From Liolophura sinensis (Eukaryota > Mollusca > Polyplacophora > Chitonida > Chitonidae): a stretch of 64,000 nucleotides of DNA. Position 1 is the stretch's first letter, and each line of letters begins with the position of its first letter. Positions 25,724 to 37,754 of this stretch are shown here, in pieces. Where the stretch lies: positions 15,359,717-15,423,716 of the forward strand of contig NC_088305.1 of the NCBI RefSeq assembly GCF_032854445.1. The letters are read 5' to 3'. Under the pieces are notes generated by a model. The model worked only from the letters and a program-made list of their open reading frames with translations. It had not been told where the DNA came from and ran no database searches. The translations under genes were made by a program, and so were the position numbers.

Positions 25724-25975
25724 CTCAGTTGGTTAGCGCGCTAGCGCAGCGTAATGACCCAGGAACCTCTCACCAATGCGGCCGGTGTGAGTTCAAGTCC
25801 AGCTCATGCTGGCTTCCTCTCAGGCCGTACGTGGGAAGGTCTGCTAGCAACCTGCGGATGGACGTGGGTTTCCCCTGGGCTCTGTCCGGTTTCCTCCGAC
25901 CATAATGCTGGCTGCCGTCGTATAATTGAAATATTCTTGAGTACGGCGTAAAACACCAATCAAATAAATAAATAA
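25724..25975 (+). mobile_element. SINE-A with target-site duplication
   Basis: Begins CTCAGTTGGTTAGCGCGCTA, lacking the first ten bases of the head. The body and (AAAT)n tail are intact. Flanking 14-bp repeats ATTATATGGCTTTG (25710-25723) and ATTATATGACTTTG (25976-25989) differ at one base. Confidence 0.95.
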
Positions 25976-25989
25976 ATTATATGACTTTG

Positions 25990-27110
25990 AGTGCTAAATC
26001 CCTTCATACATGTGTTAATACTTTTTAACATAGCTTATTTTTTTCCAATTAAAATAATTGTTTATTTACTTTTGTCTAAACAATATTGTCACTAATATCA
26101 TGCAGGCTTGAATTTATCATGTTTAGCTGTGGTCACTTTCCGCTATAAACGTTTGTAATACCAGAGTTTTGAGTTTGGACATTACATTGTGAATTGAAAA
26201 GGCCAGCATGCTGACGTTCAGTGCGTTTTAACACATTCGATATATACAATGAATATAATGATAACAATGATAATGAATATTATCAAACAACAGATGATTT
26301 AACCATCTTTCCCAGACTTGGTTTGAATCCGCATCGGGTATGTTCGAAATAAACAAATAAAATAAATAAAATTGTTCTGTCTCATGTCGATCATTCAAAA
26401 AGTCTTCTTGTGGGTTGTTTCGGCAGCTAGTAGCAAAATTAAGAACAGCTTACGGTTTTTTGTTGCCAGAGAACCGAAATATCAGTCACCTACTCTAACT
26501 TTCATTCTCCACAGTCCTGCCATGTATATTTAAATCCGGATGTTGAATTCAAACCCACCGGATTGTGGACGTATACACAGATTTGCACACCATGCATATT
26601 AATTGGTCCATGACAATTAGTGTTCAACGACCTATAAGACAGGTGAGAACAGGGGAATTCATTCCCACCGCCATTGTCCAACACCGGGTTTGAACTCGAA
26701 CCTCCCGTTTTCTATAGCGATTGAAAGACAAGCGCATCCAACCACTAAGTTACGGCCCATTCACTATTCTCAATTGAAAATAGGGAAATAAATAAATAAA
26801 ATTATTGTTCTGTTGTTTTCTGTCAATAAGAAAGCCTTGTTCTTTTTTTTTTTCGATAGATAGTCGTAAAAATAATTAGGAAAAGCTCACGTTTTTTTGC
26901 TCACAAATCAGAATGTCAGTCAGTTGGCATCTTTTTGGTTTTCCACGGTTCTGACATGCGTAATTCCATTCGGCTGCTTGATTAAAAATCGTCGAATTGA
27001 TTGCCTGCGTTTATTTTGTTCATTGTATATTTCACTTGTATTTATTTTAACTTATTCGTGCTTTATGTCGTACTCCGGAATGTTTTATTTTATGATTGAT
27101 TTCTTTGTGG
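25990..27110. other. No gene recognised; tRNA-like fragment
   Basis: The minus strand at 26757-26680 reads GCCGTAACTTAGTGGTTGGA (A-box-like) and GTTCGAGTTCAAACCCGG (B-box-like), probably a SINE head. The rest is AT-rich. Confidence 0.5.
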
Positions 27111-27300
27111 AGGAAACCATGTAGATCCGAGAAGAAACCTTGTGAATCCAGGAAGAAACCATGTAAATCCGGGAGGAGCCCATGGAAATCCGGGAGGAAA
27201 CCATGTAAACCTAAGACGAAACCATGGAAATCCAAGAAGAGAAATGGAAATCCATGTAGAGCCGTGAGAAAACCATGCCGATCTGGGAAGAAACCATACC
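27111..27300. repeat. 21-bp minisatellite
   Basis: Nine diverged units of GAAGAAACCATGTAAATCCG-G. Frames on both strands are artefacts. Confidence 0.93.
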
Positions 27301-27363
27301 CATCTGGGCTCGACAGGTAACAAGCATGCCACAGCTCGGATCTCATTGATCGCTCATCATTGA

Positions 27364-27501
27364 TGATTGATTGATTGATTATTTATTTGATTGGTTTTTT
27401 ACGCTGTACTCAAGAATATTTCACTTGTACGACGGCGGCCAGTATTATGGCTGGAGGAAACCGGGTAGAGCCCAGGGGAAACCCACGACCATCCGCAGGT
27501 T
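27364..27501 (-). mobile_element. SINE-A 3' half
   Basis: Tail ATTGATTGATTATTTATTTG, then TACTCAAGAATATTTCACTT and ACGACCATCCGCAGG. Confidence 0.93.
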
Positions 27502-27611
27502 TCTGTGCTGACTTAGATCAAGCCACTTGGGTTTTATTGTTTGTTGTTCATTTTTTGATGTGAGAATATATTTGTTTCAAGTTGACGTGTGAATTGTAAG
27601 TACCTGCTCAG

Positions 27612-27866
27612 CAACAACATTATGACATCGGGTCGACCAGTACGTGGGATATCCACTAACGCAAAACGGCATGCTCACATTAGTACCAGCAACCAGCCAC
27701 ATTATTCTGGCATCGGGTCAACCAGTATGTGGGATATCCCCTTACGCAAGGGGCCATGCCCACATCACTAACAGCAATCAGTCACCTTATTCTGACATCT
27801 GGTTGACCAGTACGTGGATTATCCCTAGGTCAAATCGCATGCACACATCAGTATCAGCAATTGCGC
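27612..27866. repeat. 85-bp tandem repeat
   Basis: Three units spaced exactly 85 bp, containing CATCGGGTCGACCAGTACGT and ATGCTCACATTAGTACCAGC; divergence increases to the right. Confidence 0.93.
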
Positions 27867-27869
27867 CTG

Positions 27870-28600
27870 AAGAATCGGTTAAGGAAGGAAAGTACTGCAG
27901 TTCAAAAAACGAGACATATATTTGGTATGTGGATAAGCTAGCCATTTGTCGGCATCAATATCCACGTTCAGTAAGGAATAGCGCAGACAAATTTAGGATG
28001 GCTCACGAAATGTTTATTCTCTAGCACAGTTGATATTTACAGCTACTGCAAGCAAATAAGTCAAGCAAATTAATGATACGTACACATCATTTAACAGCAC
28101 TGAAACAAAATGAAGCCTATACAAGATTGTTGTACGAAGAAATACAGCGTAAAGCAGGTGCAATTTGTAATGATTCGTCATGCGCGCAACTGGGTATAGT
28201 GTCATGCGCACAACTGGGTATAGCACCAGATGCTGTTTCAGTATCAAGAAACTATATTTTATCATGACCGCACATGACCACCAATGAAATCTAATAGCTT
28301 TGTTGGTCTGAGAAGAGCTATTCTGGAGAAAACGAACCCATCCCATCAAAAATGTACCAAACCCTGATCTGAATGACATCACCATGCATGGCCACGTCAG
28401 CTTCCGATGTCGCCCAACAAAACAGCAAACGTATAACACAGGTATGTATGTTATGTTGGTATCGCCGGTATGGTTTGCTGATATAATATATATACACTCA
28501 CAGTGATTAGCGGTTAACATTGTTCTGAGGTATTTCTCATGTCACAGGATGCAAAATAAACGTTATTTACTGGGCAAGATAGGCTCTTTCAACAAACAAA
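27870..28600. other. No gene recognised
   Basis: Contains a 24-bp doublet at 28178-28226 (CATGCGCGCAACTGGGTATA). The long minus frame 28014-28520 has no domain. Confidence 0.55.
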
Positions 28601-28603
28601 AAA

Positions 28604-28609
28604 TTTATT
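28604..28609 (-). terminator. Possible polyadenylation signal for the PCGF gene
   Basis: This is the first AATAAA hexamer on the minus strand after the stop codon, giving a 3' UTR of about 1.0 kb. A weaker variant nearer the stop could be used instead; nothing else supports this one. Confidence 0.25.
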
Positions 28610-29632
28610 TATGGAGAAATATTCTAATATATTTCGTGGTATGCACTGGGTATGAGCGGTTAATAGTGATACAGGCTTGATACCTGGCCAACTAAACACG
28701 AAACAAAAAGCAATACTGAGACTAAACTGTGTGCGTCATGATAAAAAAAGTGTAACGAAAATGTAAAATAAAACTTGTTGCGTTAGAAGAAATAAAGCAA
28801 CAGCTTAAATGCAATTCAACTAGTCGCCTTTCTCATAAATGCTGAAGTAATATGCTATGCTTTTAGGTCACACAGTTGACAGCTTTTCCCTAGTAATACG
28901 TGGAGTCACAAACACTTCATTTGTTTATACCAGATATCAAACTCAGCCGTATAAAATTCAGATGTAATTTCGAATTCGCAGAAAAGAAAATATGACAAAG
29001 GCTATTCCACATAATTCGACAAATCGCTTATGAAATACAGACTTTCTAGACTTGTCCATTTCGACGACTCGAAGCGACAAATCGCAACGTGTTAACGCCC
29101 CTGACGCTTTGTACAAATTTGGATTCGTTTCAGAAGCTGTACAAACATTCCGGCACAACTTTCACTTGATTTTGTAAGAAATAAATAATCATTCAAGGCA
29201 CAAGAACCAAACTTCTTCCTGTTACAGTCTGATAAAACAGGTCGTGCCGTATCTAATTTTGTGATCACCTTATTAAATGCAAAACAGAGATTGCCTCATT
29301 TTCCCCCACTATGAAACTGCTGCAAACGTTGGTTGTATGTGGATGGCAGTAAATTTATCGAGTCATCCTAAATGCCACTAGTCATGACATCCTTTCGAAC
29401 ATCGAGTTTTTCAAAATATCATGGTAGCAATGAAACACTACAACGACGGATGAGCCGATGTGTTGGGAGTTCAACTCCGATCAAAGAACAAACAAGGCTT
29501 CTTCGCAAAGCCAAATATTTCTCGTTTACATGTTTGGGAACGACAGGCAGGCTGACGAGAATAAAAGATGCCCCGCCCCACATGTCATTCAGAGCGCACG
29601 CGACGAGCACGTGCAACTTTCTGATTGGCCCC

Positions 29633-30523
29633 TTATCCCGTACCGCCATTGTTGATTCGTTGCGTATTCCCATTGGCCTGAAGAGCTAGTTCACCCCTGG
29701 CTTTACACTTCGCCACGCTATCGTCTAAGCTCCGCTTCGTCTTTTTATCTTTTTTAACTTGTGAAGGTGCCACAGTTTTGGGGCTAGGCTTGTCTTTCAC
29801 ATTTGAAGATTTGTTAATCACTAGTCCATTAGAAGCTGCTTTGTCAGCTTTGTCTTTAGAGTTCGACTCTGACTTCGGAGGAACACTGTCATCGTTACCA
29901 GAGACCTCTCGGCCATTGACGGATTTCTGAGCACCGCTGATCTCAGACGCCTGTTGTTTGTCCGCGGTGTTGTTCGATTTATCGCTGGACACGACAGAAT
30001 TGTCTTTCATTCCATTTCCCGTACCGTTTGTCACTGGGTCTTTGGTGTTGACTGGCGGATTGGACTCGGGAGCACTTTTATCATTGCCTTTGCCTGCCCG
30101 CTCCTTCTCCACCGTCTGTTCCTCTTTCACGCGTACCGTATTAGAAGTGCCAGGGTTAGCGCCATCGGCTTTCTCCTCATTATCGGCCTTCTTTTTAATA
30201 ACTGGATTATTCTCTGTCACCTCTTTGGCAAGGTCGTCCTTTTCTATCGGCTTCTTTTGCTTCTCCTCTGTGTCTTTCTGCTCATGGGGTCGTGTTTCGG
30301 TAACGTCTTTAACCTTTTGTTTCTCTTCACTGCTCCTCACGCCCGGCTTTTCTCCCCTCGCAGGTTGAATCTTCGCTGCCGAACCCTCGACTACGTCAGG
30401 TCCCCGACCCCTCTCTCGCACTAACGGCTGGGTCCCATCCGACAAATCGCGTTCCGTACACTCAAGCCGCACTCTCTTCACCCCATTCTCGTACACGCAG
30501 TAGTAAAGCTTCAAGGGTCCACG
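29633..30523 (-). CDS. BMI1: PCGF coding exon 9 (end of RAWUL plus long charged tail, stop)
   Basis: Acceptor TTCTGATTTTAG; 891 nt including the TAA at 29635-29633. It starts [20 protein letters not shown], the last RAWUL strand. About 270 low-complexity residues follow, dominated by K, E, D, S, N and G with very few aromatic residues, including the basic cluster KKDKKTKR 40 residues from the end. The tail is uninterrupted coding sequence, so it is under constraint or recent; it is not recognisable by sequence. Long stop-free antisense frames at 29954-30424 are shadows of this exon. Confidence 0.95.
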   Translation of the reverse strand, partial: RGPLKLYYCVYENGVKRVRLECTERDLSDGTQPLVRERGRGPDVVEGSAAKIQPARGEKPGVRSSEEKQKVKDVTETRPHEQKDTEEKQKKPIEKDDLAKEVTENNPVIKKKADNEEKADGANPGTSNTVRVKEEQTVEKERAGKGNDKSAPESNPPVNTKDPVTNGTGNGMKDNSVVSSDKSNNTADKQQASEISGAQKSVNGREVSGNDDSVPPKSESNSKDKADKAASNGLVINKSSNVKDKPSPKTVAPSQVKKDKKTKRSLDDSVAKCKARGELALQANGNTQRINNGGTG

Positions 30524-33500
30524 CTAAAATCAGAAAAAAAGAGACAATTTAAGGGTTGGCAGTCTCACTATAACTAGTTTTAGCATTACTTTTCACTGTG
30601 TCCATTGAGAAAGGCAATACCACGAGCACCAATCACTAAGACATTCATGCATAGAATTATTCTTTATACCACCAGCAGAGAAAATCTTGTTATGGTGAGA
30701 AGAACGTTGATGATGGTATATTATAATGTAACTTTCTTTATCTTCCTGGTGTTAGGAACGCTCCACTTTTTATGCGCAGTGACCTCAATCTCTTCACATA
30801 GTACTTGGCGAAAACCACATTTTTGTTTTAATTTAGCTGGATTCGGCCACGAAATTAGTCAATGATCAGTTCATTCCAGAAGAGGACGATTGAGGCTATG
30901 TTTCCCTTAATTTCGAAACCTATTTCATACCAATTTAAAATTTATTTTATTTTTATTTTTTTTTAAATACCAAAGATCAGCGTATTAGCGGATATGCCAT
31001 TACTCTATCTTAATACTATATATACCGTACTGACACAACGGACTAAGTTCGGGTCTGTAAGTTTTCATGTTTCGACAGAAAAAATTATTAAGAAAATCCT
31101 TAAAACGATGCCGTAACTACGGTATTCATGTTACAATATCCCCATACAAAAATATTTCTTCAAACGTTCTGATCAAATTAAAAAGAAATAAAAGGCATGC
31201 AGATCTCTGCTTTACCACTGCGGTAATTTCTGATTCTAAAAAAAATGGAAATGCATATTACTTACTCGTCTCCACGTGTATATGTAAGCTATATCCATTA
31301 AGGTGAGATCGTCTTTTAGCGCCTCGTCGCTGTGGAAAATGTCAATCTGCACAAACAGGAAATAAACATCGATGAATAAACGCTATACATTCATTTATGT
31401 TGCCCGATTGTTGCTTGCAAAGAACATACTGCAAACATTCCCTCGTGAAAAAGTCTTAGTATTGACCACAGCTTATTTGTGCACAATCCAAAATTTACTG
31501 AAATTCCTTTCTTCCTTAATTATAATAAGGAATAATATCGATCGTCACTGCTCCGATGACGTCAGCACGACCATGGCGGAAATAACAATACCTAACTGAG
31601 CACATCATGCGTTCATGTGACAATGTAGACAATTTTTCAAAGGTTTTACTTTTTCGCAAAGTGGGTCGGGTCATAAAAAGACTTCAAAAATTATACTTTT
31701 GGCTGCATCGCTTGTTGCTCAGCGGTGAGAGGTTAGAGTAAGGAAATATGGCTGGCTAGCTGGCTGGCTGGCTGGCTCGGTGTCAGTATAATGTGACTGG
31801 GTGGGGTGTCATGTATGGTGTCCTCGGCATGATACTTCAGTGTTGGCAGCACTTTTGTCGACATAGACTCGCCCTACCACACGAATACACAGTATATGTA
31901 CACCCACCTAATGCCTCGATCGTCGTTATGCAACTGAAAAACTTAACTATGACGTAAAACCGAAAGCATACATAAATTTACTTTTTCTTCCGGATATTGT
32001 TATTCTGAAAACCAAATACTCTACCACAAATATAACAATTACGAATAAGATCATGTAGCCATTAGGGCTTCAGGGCACACATACCTTATATAATGGTGAC
32101 AAATCGTACTTCAGTCTGACAAACTTTTTAATGTGTGATACTGTGACGGCTGCCGGGCACTGGAGATAACGGATGTCCACTCTCTGGGAAAACGAGAAAC
32201 AGTTGTTTACAGAAAGAAAGACTAATTTTTACATATAAAGACTATCATTCCAAAGTTATTTTTATAATTTTTCAGGCTGTGCAATGATACTGCAAGAGAA
32301 TATTTGACAAATCTGTTTTGGCGTGAGATCAAAGTAAAAAAATTGTAAACACTGAAAGCAGACAGATTTTTCCCCCCTTTAGTCATTTTATTTATTCATT
32401 TCTTATGTTTTCAGATCATGAAACCCATTTATCAATAATGAAAACCATTTATCAATAATGAAAATCATTTTTTATTAATGAAAAACATACCGGGTTGGAA
32501 TCCGCTTTTTCTGGTATTTTATCGACGCCACTGAAATAAAGAAATGATAATCAAAATTATTCTTTAGGTCATTTTCGAACCAATTCTTTCAATTACGTTA
32601 GTTTTAGTTTTTTTTATTTCGAAATTGGTATTCCTTCATTAGTTAATGAATAACACTAATATACTTACACTCACTGTAGTTAATTACAGCATAACACCAT
32701 TATGCTTACACTTACTGTAGTTAATTACAGCATAACACCATTATGCTTACATTTACCCTGTAGTTAATTACAGCATAACACCAATATGCTTACAATTACC
32801 CTGTAGTTAATTACTGCATAACACCATTATGCTTACACCTACCCTGTACTTAACTCCAAACTGACACTAATTCGCTCATCTTCTGTGTAAATCACGCGGT
32901 CCTTTGCCTCATTACCTACGGCCTCTCCCGACAAGCGGATTCTCTTTACTACAACGAATAAAATAGATAAAATTAATCAATATATAAAATACATAATAAA
33001 TAACCAATAAATACACGACTGGTTAGTTCAGTTTGTGCAATTGCGGTAGACAAAATTAGTATACCTGCACTTTGCCTCGCTACCATGAGAGGGAGGAAGG
33101 ATTTGAACTCCTGGTCTTATTGGTCAACGGTGTGGTACGACTTTGCACTTTTTTCCTGTATACAGCTCTGTGAGGAAATTGTCATGACTGCCAGTTGTGG
33201 TACACGACGCCATCCATGATGGAATTTACAGTTACAAAAGAAAGGCATATAAACATCATTGTTCACCGCCATACACAAGAATTTGAGACTGATACTAAGG
33301 GAGTTTTACATCTTACATCTCGATACAGAGATAAACACCACTGAGTGAATGGCGGTTGTAGGGATATCACTGATCCCGAGACGAAAGGAATACCGCCTAG
33401 AAGAATCATTTTTAGCCTTTAACGAAACAGTGCCGAATGAAAATTCTCTCCATCTGACAGAAAATGTAATCTGATCACCAGACAGGAAATAATAAGCCAA

Positions 33501-36500
33501 TTCACGGCCAATTAAGAACGACGGCAACGCCTAGTCATTCTTCACGTCCGCCACATCGGCTTTATAACAAGCCCTGCCCTAATTGTTCTACTCCAATAAC
33601 CTTGGTCCAAATATACAGCCGTAAAATTAAGACATCATGTGTATAAAAAAAAGCGGATATAAAAAATACAGGATGAGTTATGTTCAAATAAAAAGTGGAG
33701 AGCACTATACCTGACAGGTGTATCCAAACGCCCATCACACCCCACCCCCCCAGCCGTCCCCAATTAACGTGGTTGCCAGTATAATAGTGCATCGGGCGTT
33801 TGACGAGTGTCCGCAATGACAGCTCACAAATGCTGAGACTTACATGTTTTCTGTCGCTACGGGATATGACCAGCAGTTTATTATGGACATTCAACCAACG
33901 CTGAACAGGTAATGGTCAGTTTTTCGAACACCAACATAATAATCTCACGTAGAAAAATTGCCGTAAATGTCAGATTTTTGGTGAAATTCTGCGGTGCTTC
34001 CAGAAATATGTGTCCTTTTGTGCATGCATCAGTCTGAACCGTCGTTGTGTTTATGTAGCGTGCATCACGAAAATGGCTTAATCTCAGACTTAATCTTTGA
34101 CACGTGGTATTATTCGTGGACTTATATTTGCAAATAAATGTCAATTTTTAATTTGTCACGAAAGTATAACAAAATTATAAATGTTAAATACCTTAGGGAA
34201 GTCACAACTTTAGCGCAGAAAAAAATTCAATCGAACCCTTTATTTCAACGCTTAAAAATGCAGTACGCAGATTGTATTTATATATTCATTTGATTGGTGT
34301 TTTGCGTCGTACTCAAGAATATTTCGCTTATACGATGGCGGCCAGCATTATGGTGGGAGGAAACCCGACAGAGCTCGGGGGGAAAGTCACGACCATCCGT
34401 AGGTTGCTGACAGACCTTCCCATGTACGGCTTGAGAGGAAGCCAGCATGAGCTGGACTTCAACTCACAGCGACCGCGCATTGGTGAGAGGCCAAGGAGGC
34501 CCCCACTTGCAGTACACAAGATAAGCACATACCATCATCTGGGTGTTTCACGTAATACTCTCTCCTTCTCTTCATTTCGTCTGAAAAATCAAAAATAGTA
34601 TGAATTGTAATGGCCGAGATATGCACAAAGCTCATCGCTTTACTTTGAAAGTTGCATTTCTTGTCGGATGCCTTTGACTACTAAACTAAGTAAATGTGAC
34701 AAAGCGTTTGTCAGTGTTATACATTTATATTTTATGGATACATCCTGGTTTACATATAACTAAAGGGAGCCAGAACTTGATAAATATACTGAAATTAAGA
34801 TATGGTCGTAAATAGACCAGACATTTCCGAGTCAAGGCAAAAGAAAATTAATAATCTTTCTGCAGATAAAAGACACAAATCAAAACGCCAAATAAAAAAG
34901 CAATTAAAATTTCAACACCATTAAAAAACAGATGTCAAACTTAGCCTGCATAGAATATAAACAGATGTTTACAAAAGTGAATATGTGAAAAGCGGAAATA
35001 GGATATTTCTGAATACGAAAACGAAAGATAATCACTCATGTAAACCGTCCATGAGTTTTCGCAGCTCCAATATAGGGTCGAGTTAAAACAAAAAATTGCG
35101 AACACACACTATTGCATTCCTGTTCATCTCTATCATCAACTGATATCTATCATTTAATCTGTCCGTGACTGAGCGGAAACATAACTGGGTCCATAAGCAC
35201 GTGACTCTCCGCTGTTGAAATCGCCTCTGAGGTATGTATCCATCCAGGAATTCCCTATGAATAACTGTTACATACGTGAAGTACAACGGTATTTTTGACA
35301 GACATCTCTCTTACACACAGCCAAGGTGGCCTCCTCTTTACGCGAATCGTCTTTATGCTGGCCTGTAAGCCCTACTAACGTAGTATGACTTCCCTAACGG
35401 ACACTGTCGCCATGTTCCTGCCGGACTTGGCGGGTCGATAGACATACTGTATACACGGCCGTCAGTGTAGATCTCGCGATGTGCCGGTGAGCATTTGCTT
35501 CAGCCGCCTGTCGGGGACGCGAGGTCAAATGTCTCTAACCGCGAGGCAACAGACGTGCTTGTCCCCGCGGGAACCCCGCGCGGTCAGTCCGGCTGGCCAT
35601 CCATCATTCGGCGTCAGACAAGATGAGGTGCCTTTAGGGGCACATGCAGGTCTTCACTAACCATACTATATCCATGTACATACGCTGTATCTACATCAAC
35701 GCTTTCCCTTGTGGCTGAGAACAAACCTCCTGCTTCTTGACCTTTTACTGCATGTGTGCCCGCGTGAATCCGGTGTTTGACGCGAGATGGTAGGGAAACA
35801 CACGTCAGTGAATGGCTGAATGTAGACTCCCGACGTACAAAGTAACTCAGACAAGATGAAATCTACTATTCATTATGTATATACATATGAATAATCAGGG
35901 AGTGGCTTCACACAAAGTTATGAATGCTCATGAAATTTGACGGAAAAGAGAGAGAGAGAACACAGGAGGGTAGTTTGGGCAATGACATGTGAATTGTGTG
36001 ACTGAACGAGGAATAATGCAATATCTTCTAATGCCATGCTGAGTCAGAATTGAACTCCTGATCATCACTAAGACTTTACATTCATGCATCACTGCTTGAC
36101 GTGCTCCTCTTGATAACACAACGGCCTGTCAATATGCATTCCATGTCTTACTTACCGAAATGACTCACTTATCCCCAGAACGCCACAATACAATTTTAGT
36201 CCAAACTTTCTCAATCATATCGTATATCATTTCAGCATCCAATGCGAGCCACAGGGCGCAAATGGCTGGGGCATTCATACAAAGGTGCCATTGTTTCGCT
36301 GTACCCCTTGGGGACTACAATATTCAGTTACACAGGGTCAATGATAACGGCTTGGCCTAAGTCATGCTCAAGGTCTGCTATCTGTTTGTAAGCTTTATCA
36401 CTGGAGATAAAATTCACTTAAATATGTACAGGCCAAAAGTATACTATGGGAAACACTCAGCCAAAAATCTAAGAAGTTTGCATCTTGATGTTATCTATAC

Positions 36501-37722
36501 TGCTCTCTGTATGCAATTATATTTTCAATTATAGTTCCTTTTGGGATTATAAACATTCACATAAATTAGACCTTCAAATTATACTCCAGGGGTTTTTATT
36601 TTCAACAGCCATTCTGATCAAATTGACGAGGTACTGCATAAAGTAAACGAATACTATTCTGCAGAAGTATATAAAAATGACTTTCAAGTATACAATTTTG
36701 GAAAAATGTACTTCAGACTGTAACCATCTGAGCATTTCAGTTAAGGGTTTATCTACACTGAGGAGACCAGCACGACGGTCACCGGCGCTGCAGGAAGTCG
36801 GCAGGCCAATGAAGCCTAGTAAAAAAAAACCCCATCCAATGAAAATAAATCTCCCCTTCTGACACACGTCAGACAGAAAGCTTTACTCACTTTTATACAG
36901 CCCAGGCACCAATTTGTAAACGAGATCTTGTAAGGTCTTGTCCGCCCTGAAACACATGGAAGAAAGCAGACGACATTTAGCGGAGTGACAGGCAGCCAGC
37001 CAGCCGTAATACAAACGTAGGCGCTGAATAGAGACAGCGGTAGCCTCTCGTCCTCGCTCAGGGATCCTATTGGCTACAGGTGATTTATGCGGAAATCCCC
37101 TTTCACTCCGAGCAGCTCTCCCGTGGAGTAACAACACAAGGGCCTCTTGAAGGACAACAATGCAACCAGAGGTCACTGGGTGTAGCACAAATCCTAATGT
37201 TAAGGTAAACATCCCTGACAGACTGTGCGAACCGACGCTTTTTTCTTCGCTTCGTGTTTTGTAGAATGACCAGTTCTACAAGGGGCTCTTATACAGGCGT
37301 CACAAACAACTGGCGCTAAATTCTCGAAATGCTAAGTTACACATCGTTGATGGATGGAAAGGAGATGTTGTCCTGTCTGCCCTGTCTGGCCATTGTGGCC
37401 CAGTGGGCTTAACTTCCCCAGATTGGGCATAACAAAGCCAGACCGATGAATGTCACACCGTCTGGCTAACTTTTCAGCTTCCGGCATTGGTCAGAAGGTA
37501 CAAAAAACACCACTGTTCTGCTCGATGCAACAGCACTGTGAGAAAAAGCCTGGTCAAAAGCTACAGAATTCCACGCGGAAGTCTTTTTTCAAACGCTCGA
37601 CACACTCCTAAACTGTAGTTCTTCGCGACCAAATGCTGATTCGTGACGACTGGAGATGTGGAACTACAATACCGCCCGTTCCACACACACACTCACACAC
37701 ACACACACACACACACACTCAT

Positions 37723-37754
<32 letters not shown>

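Noticed and set aside
28014-28520. 168-codon minus-strand frame downstream of PCGF
   Set aside because: Composition looks random, no domain; it may simply lie beyond the 3' UTR.
29954-30424. Antisense frames of 136-156 codons opposite PCGF exon 9
   Set aside because: Shadows of a real coding exon with biased codon content; no own splice or domain evidence.
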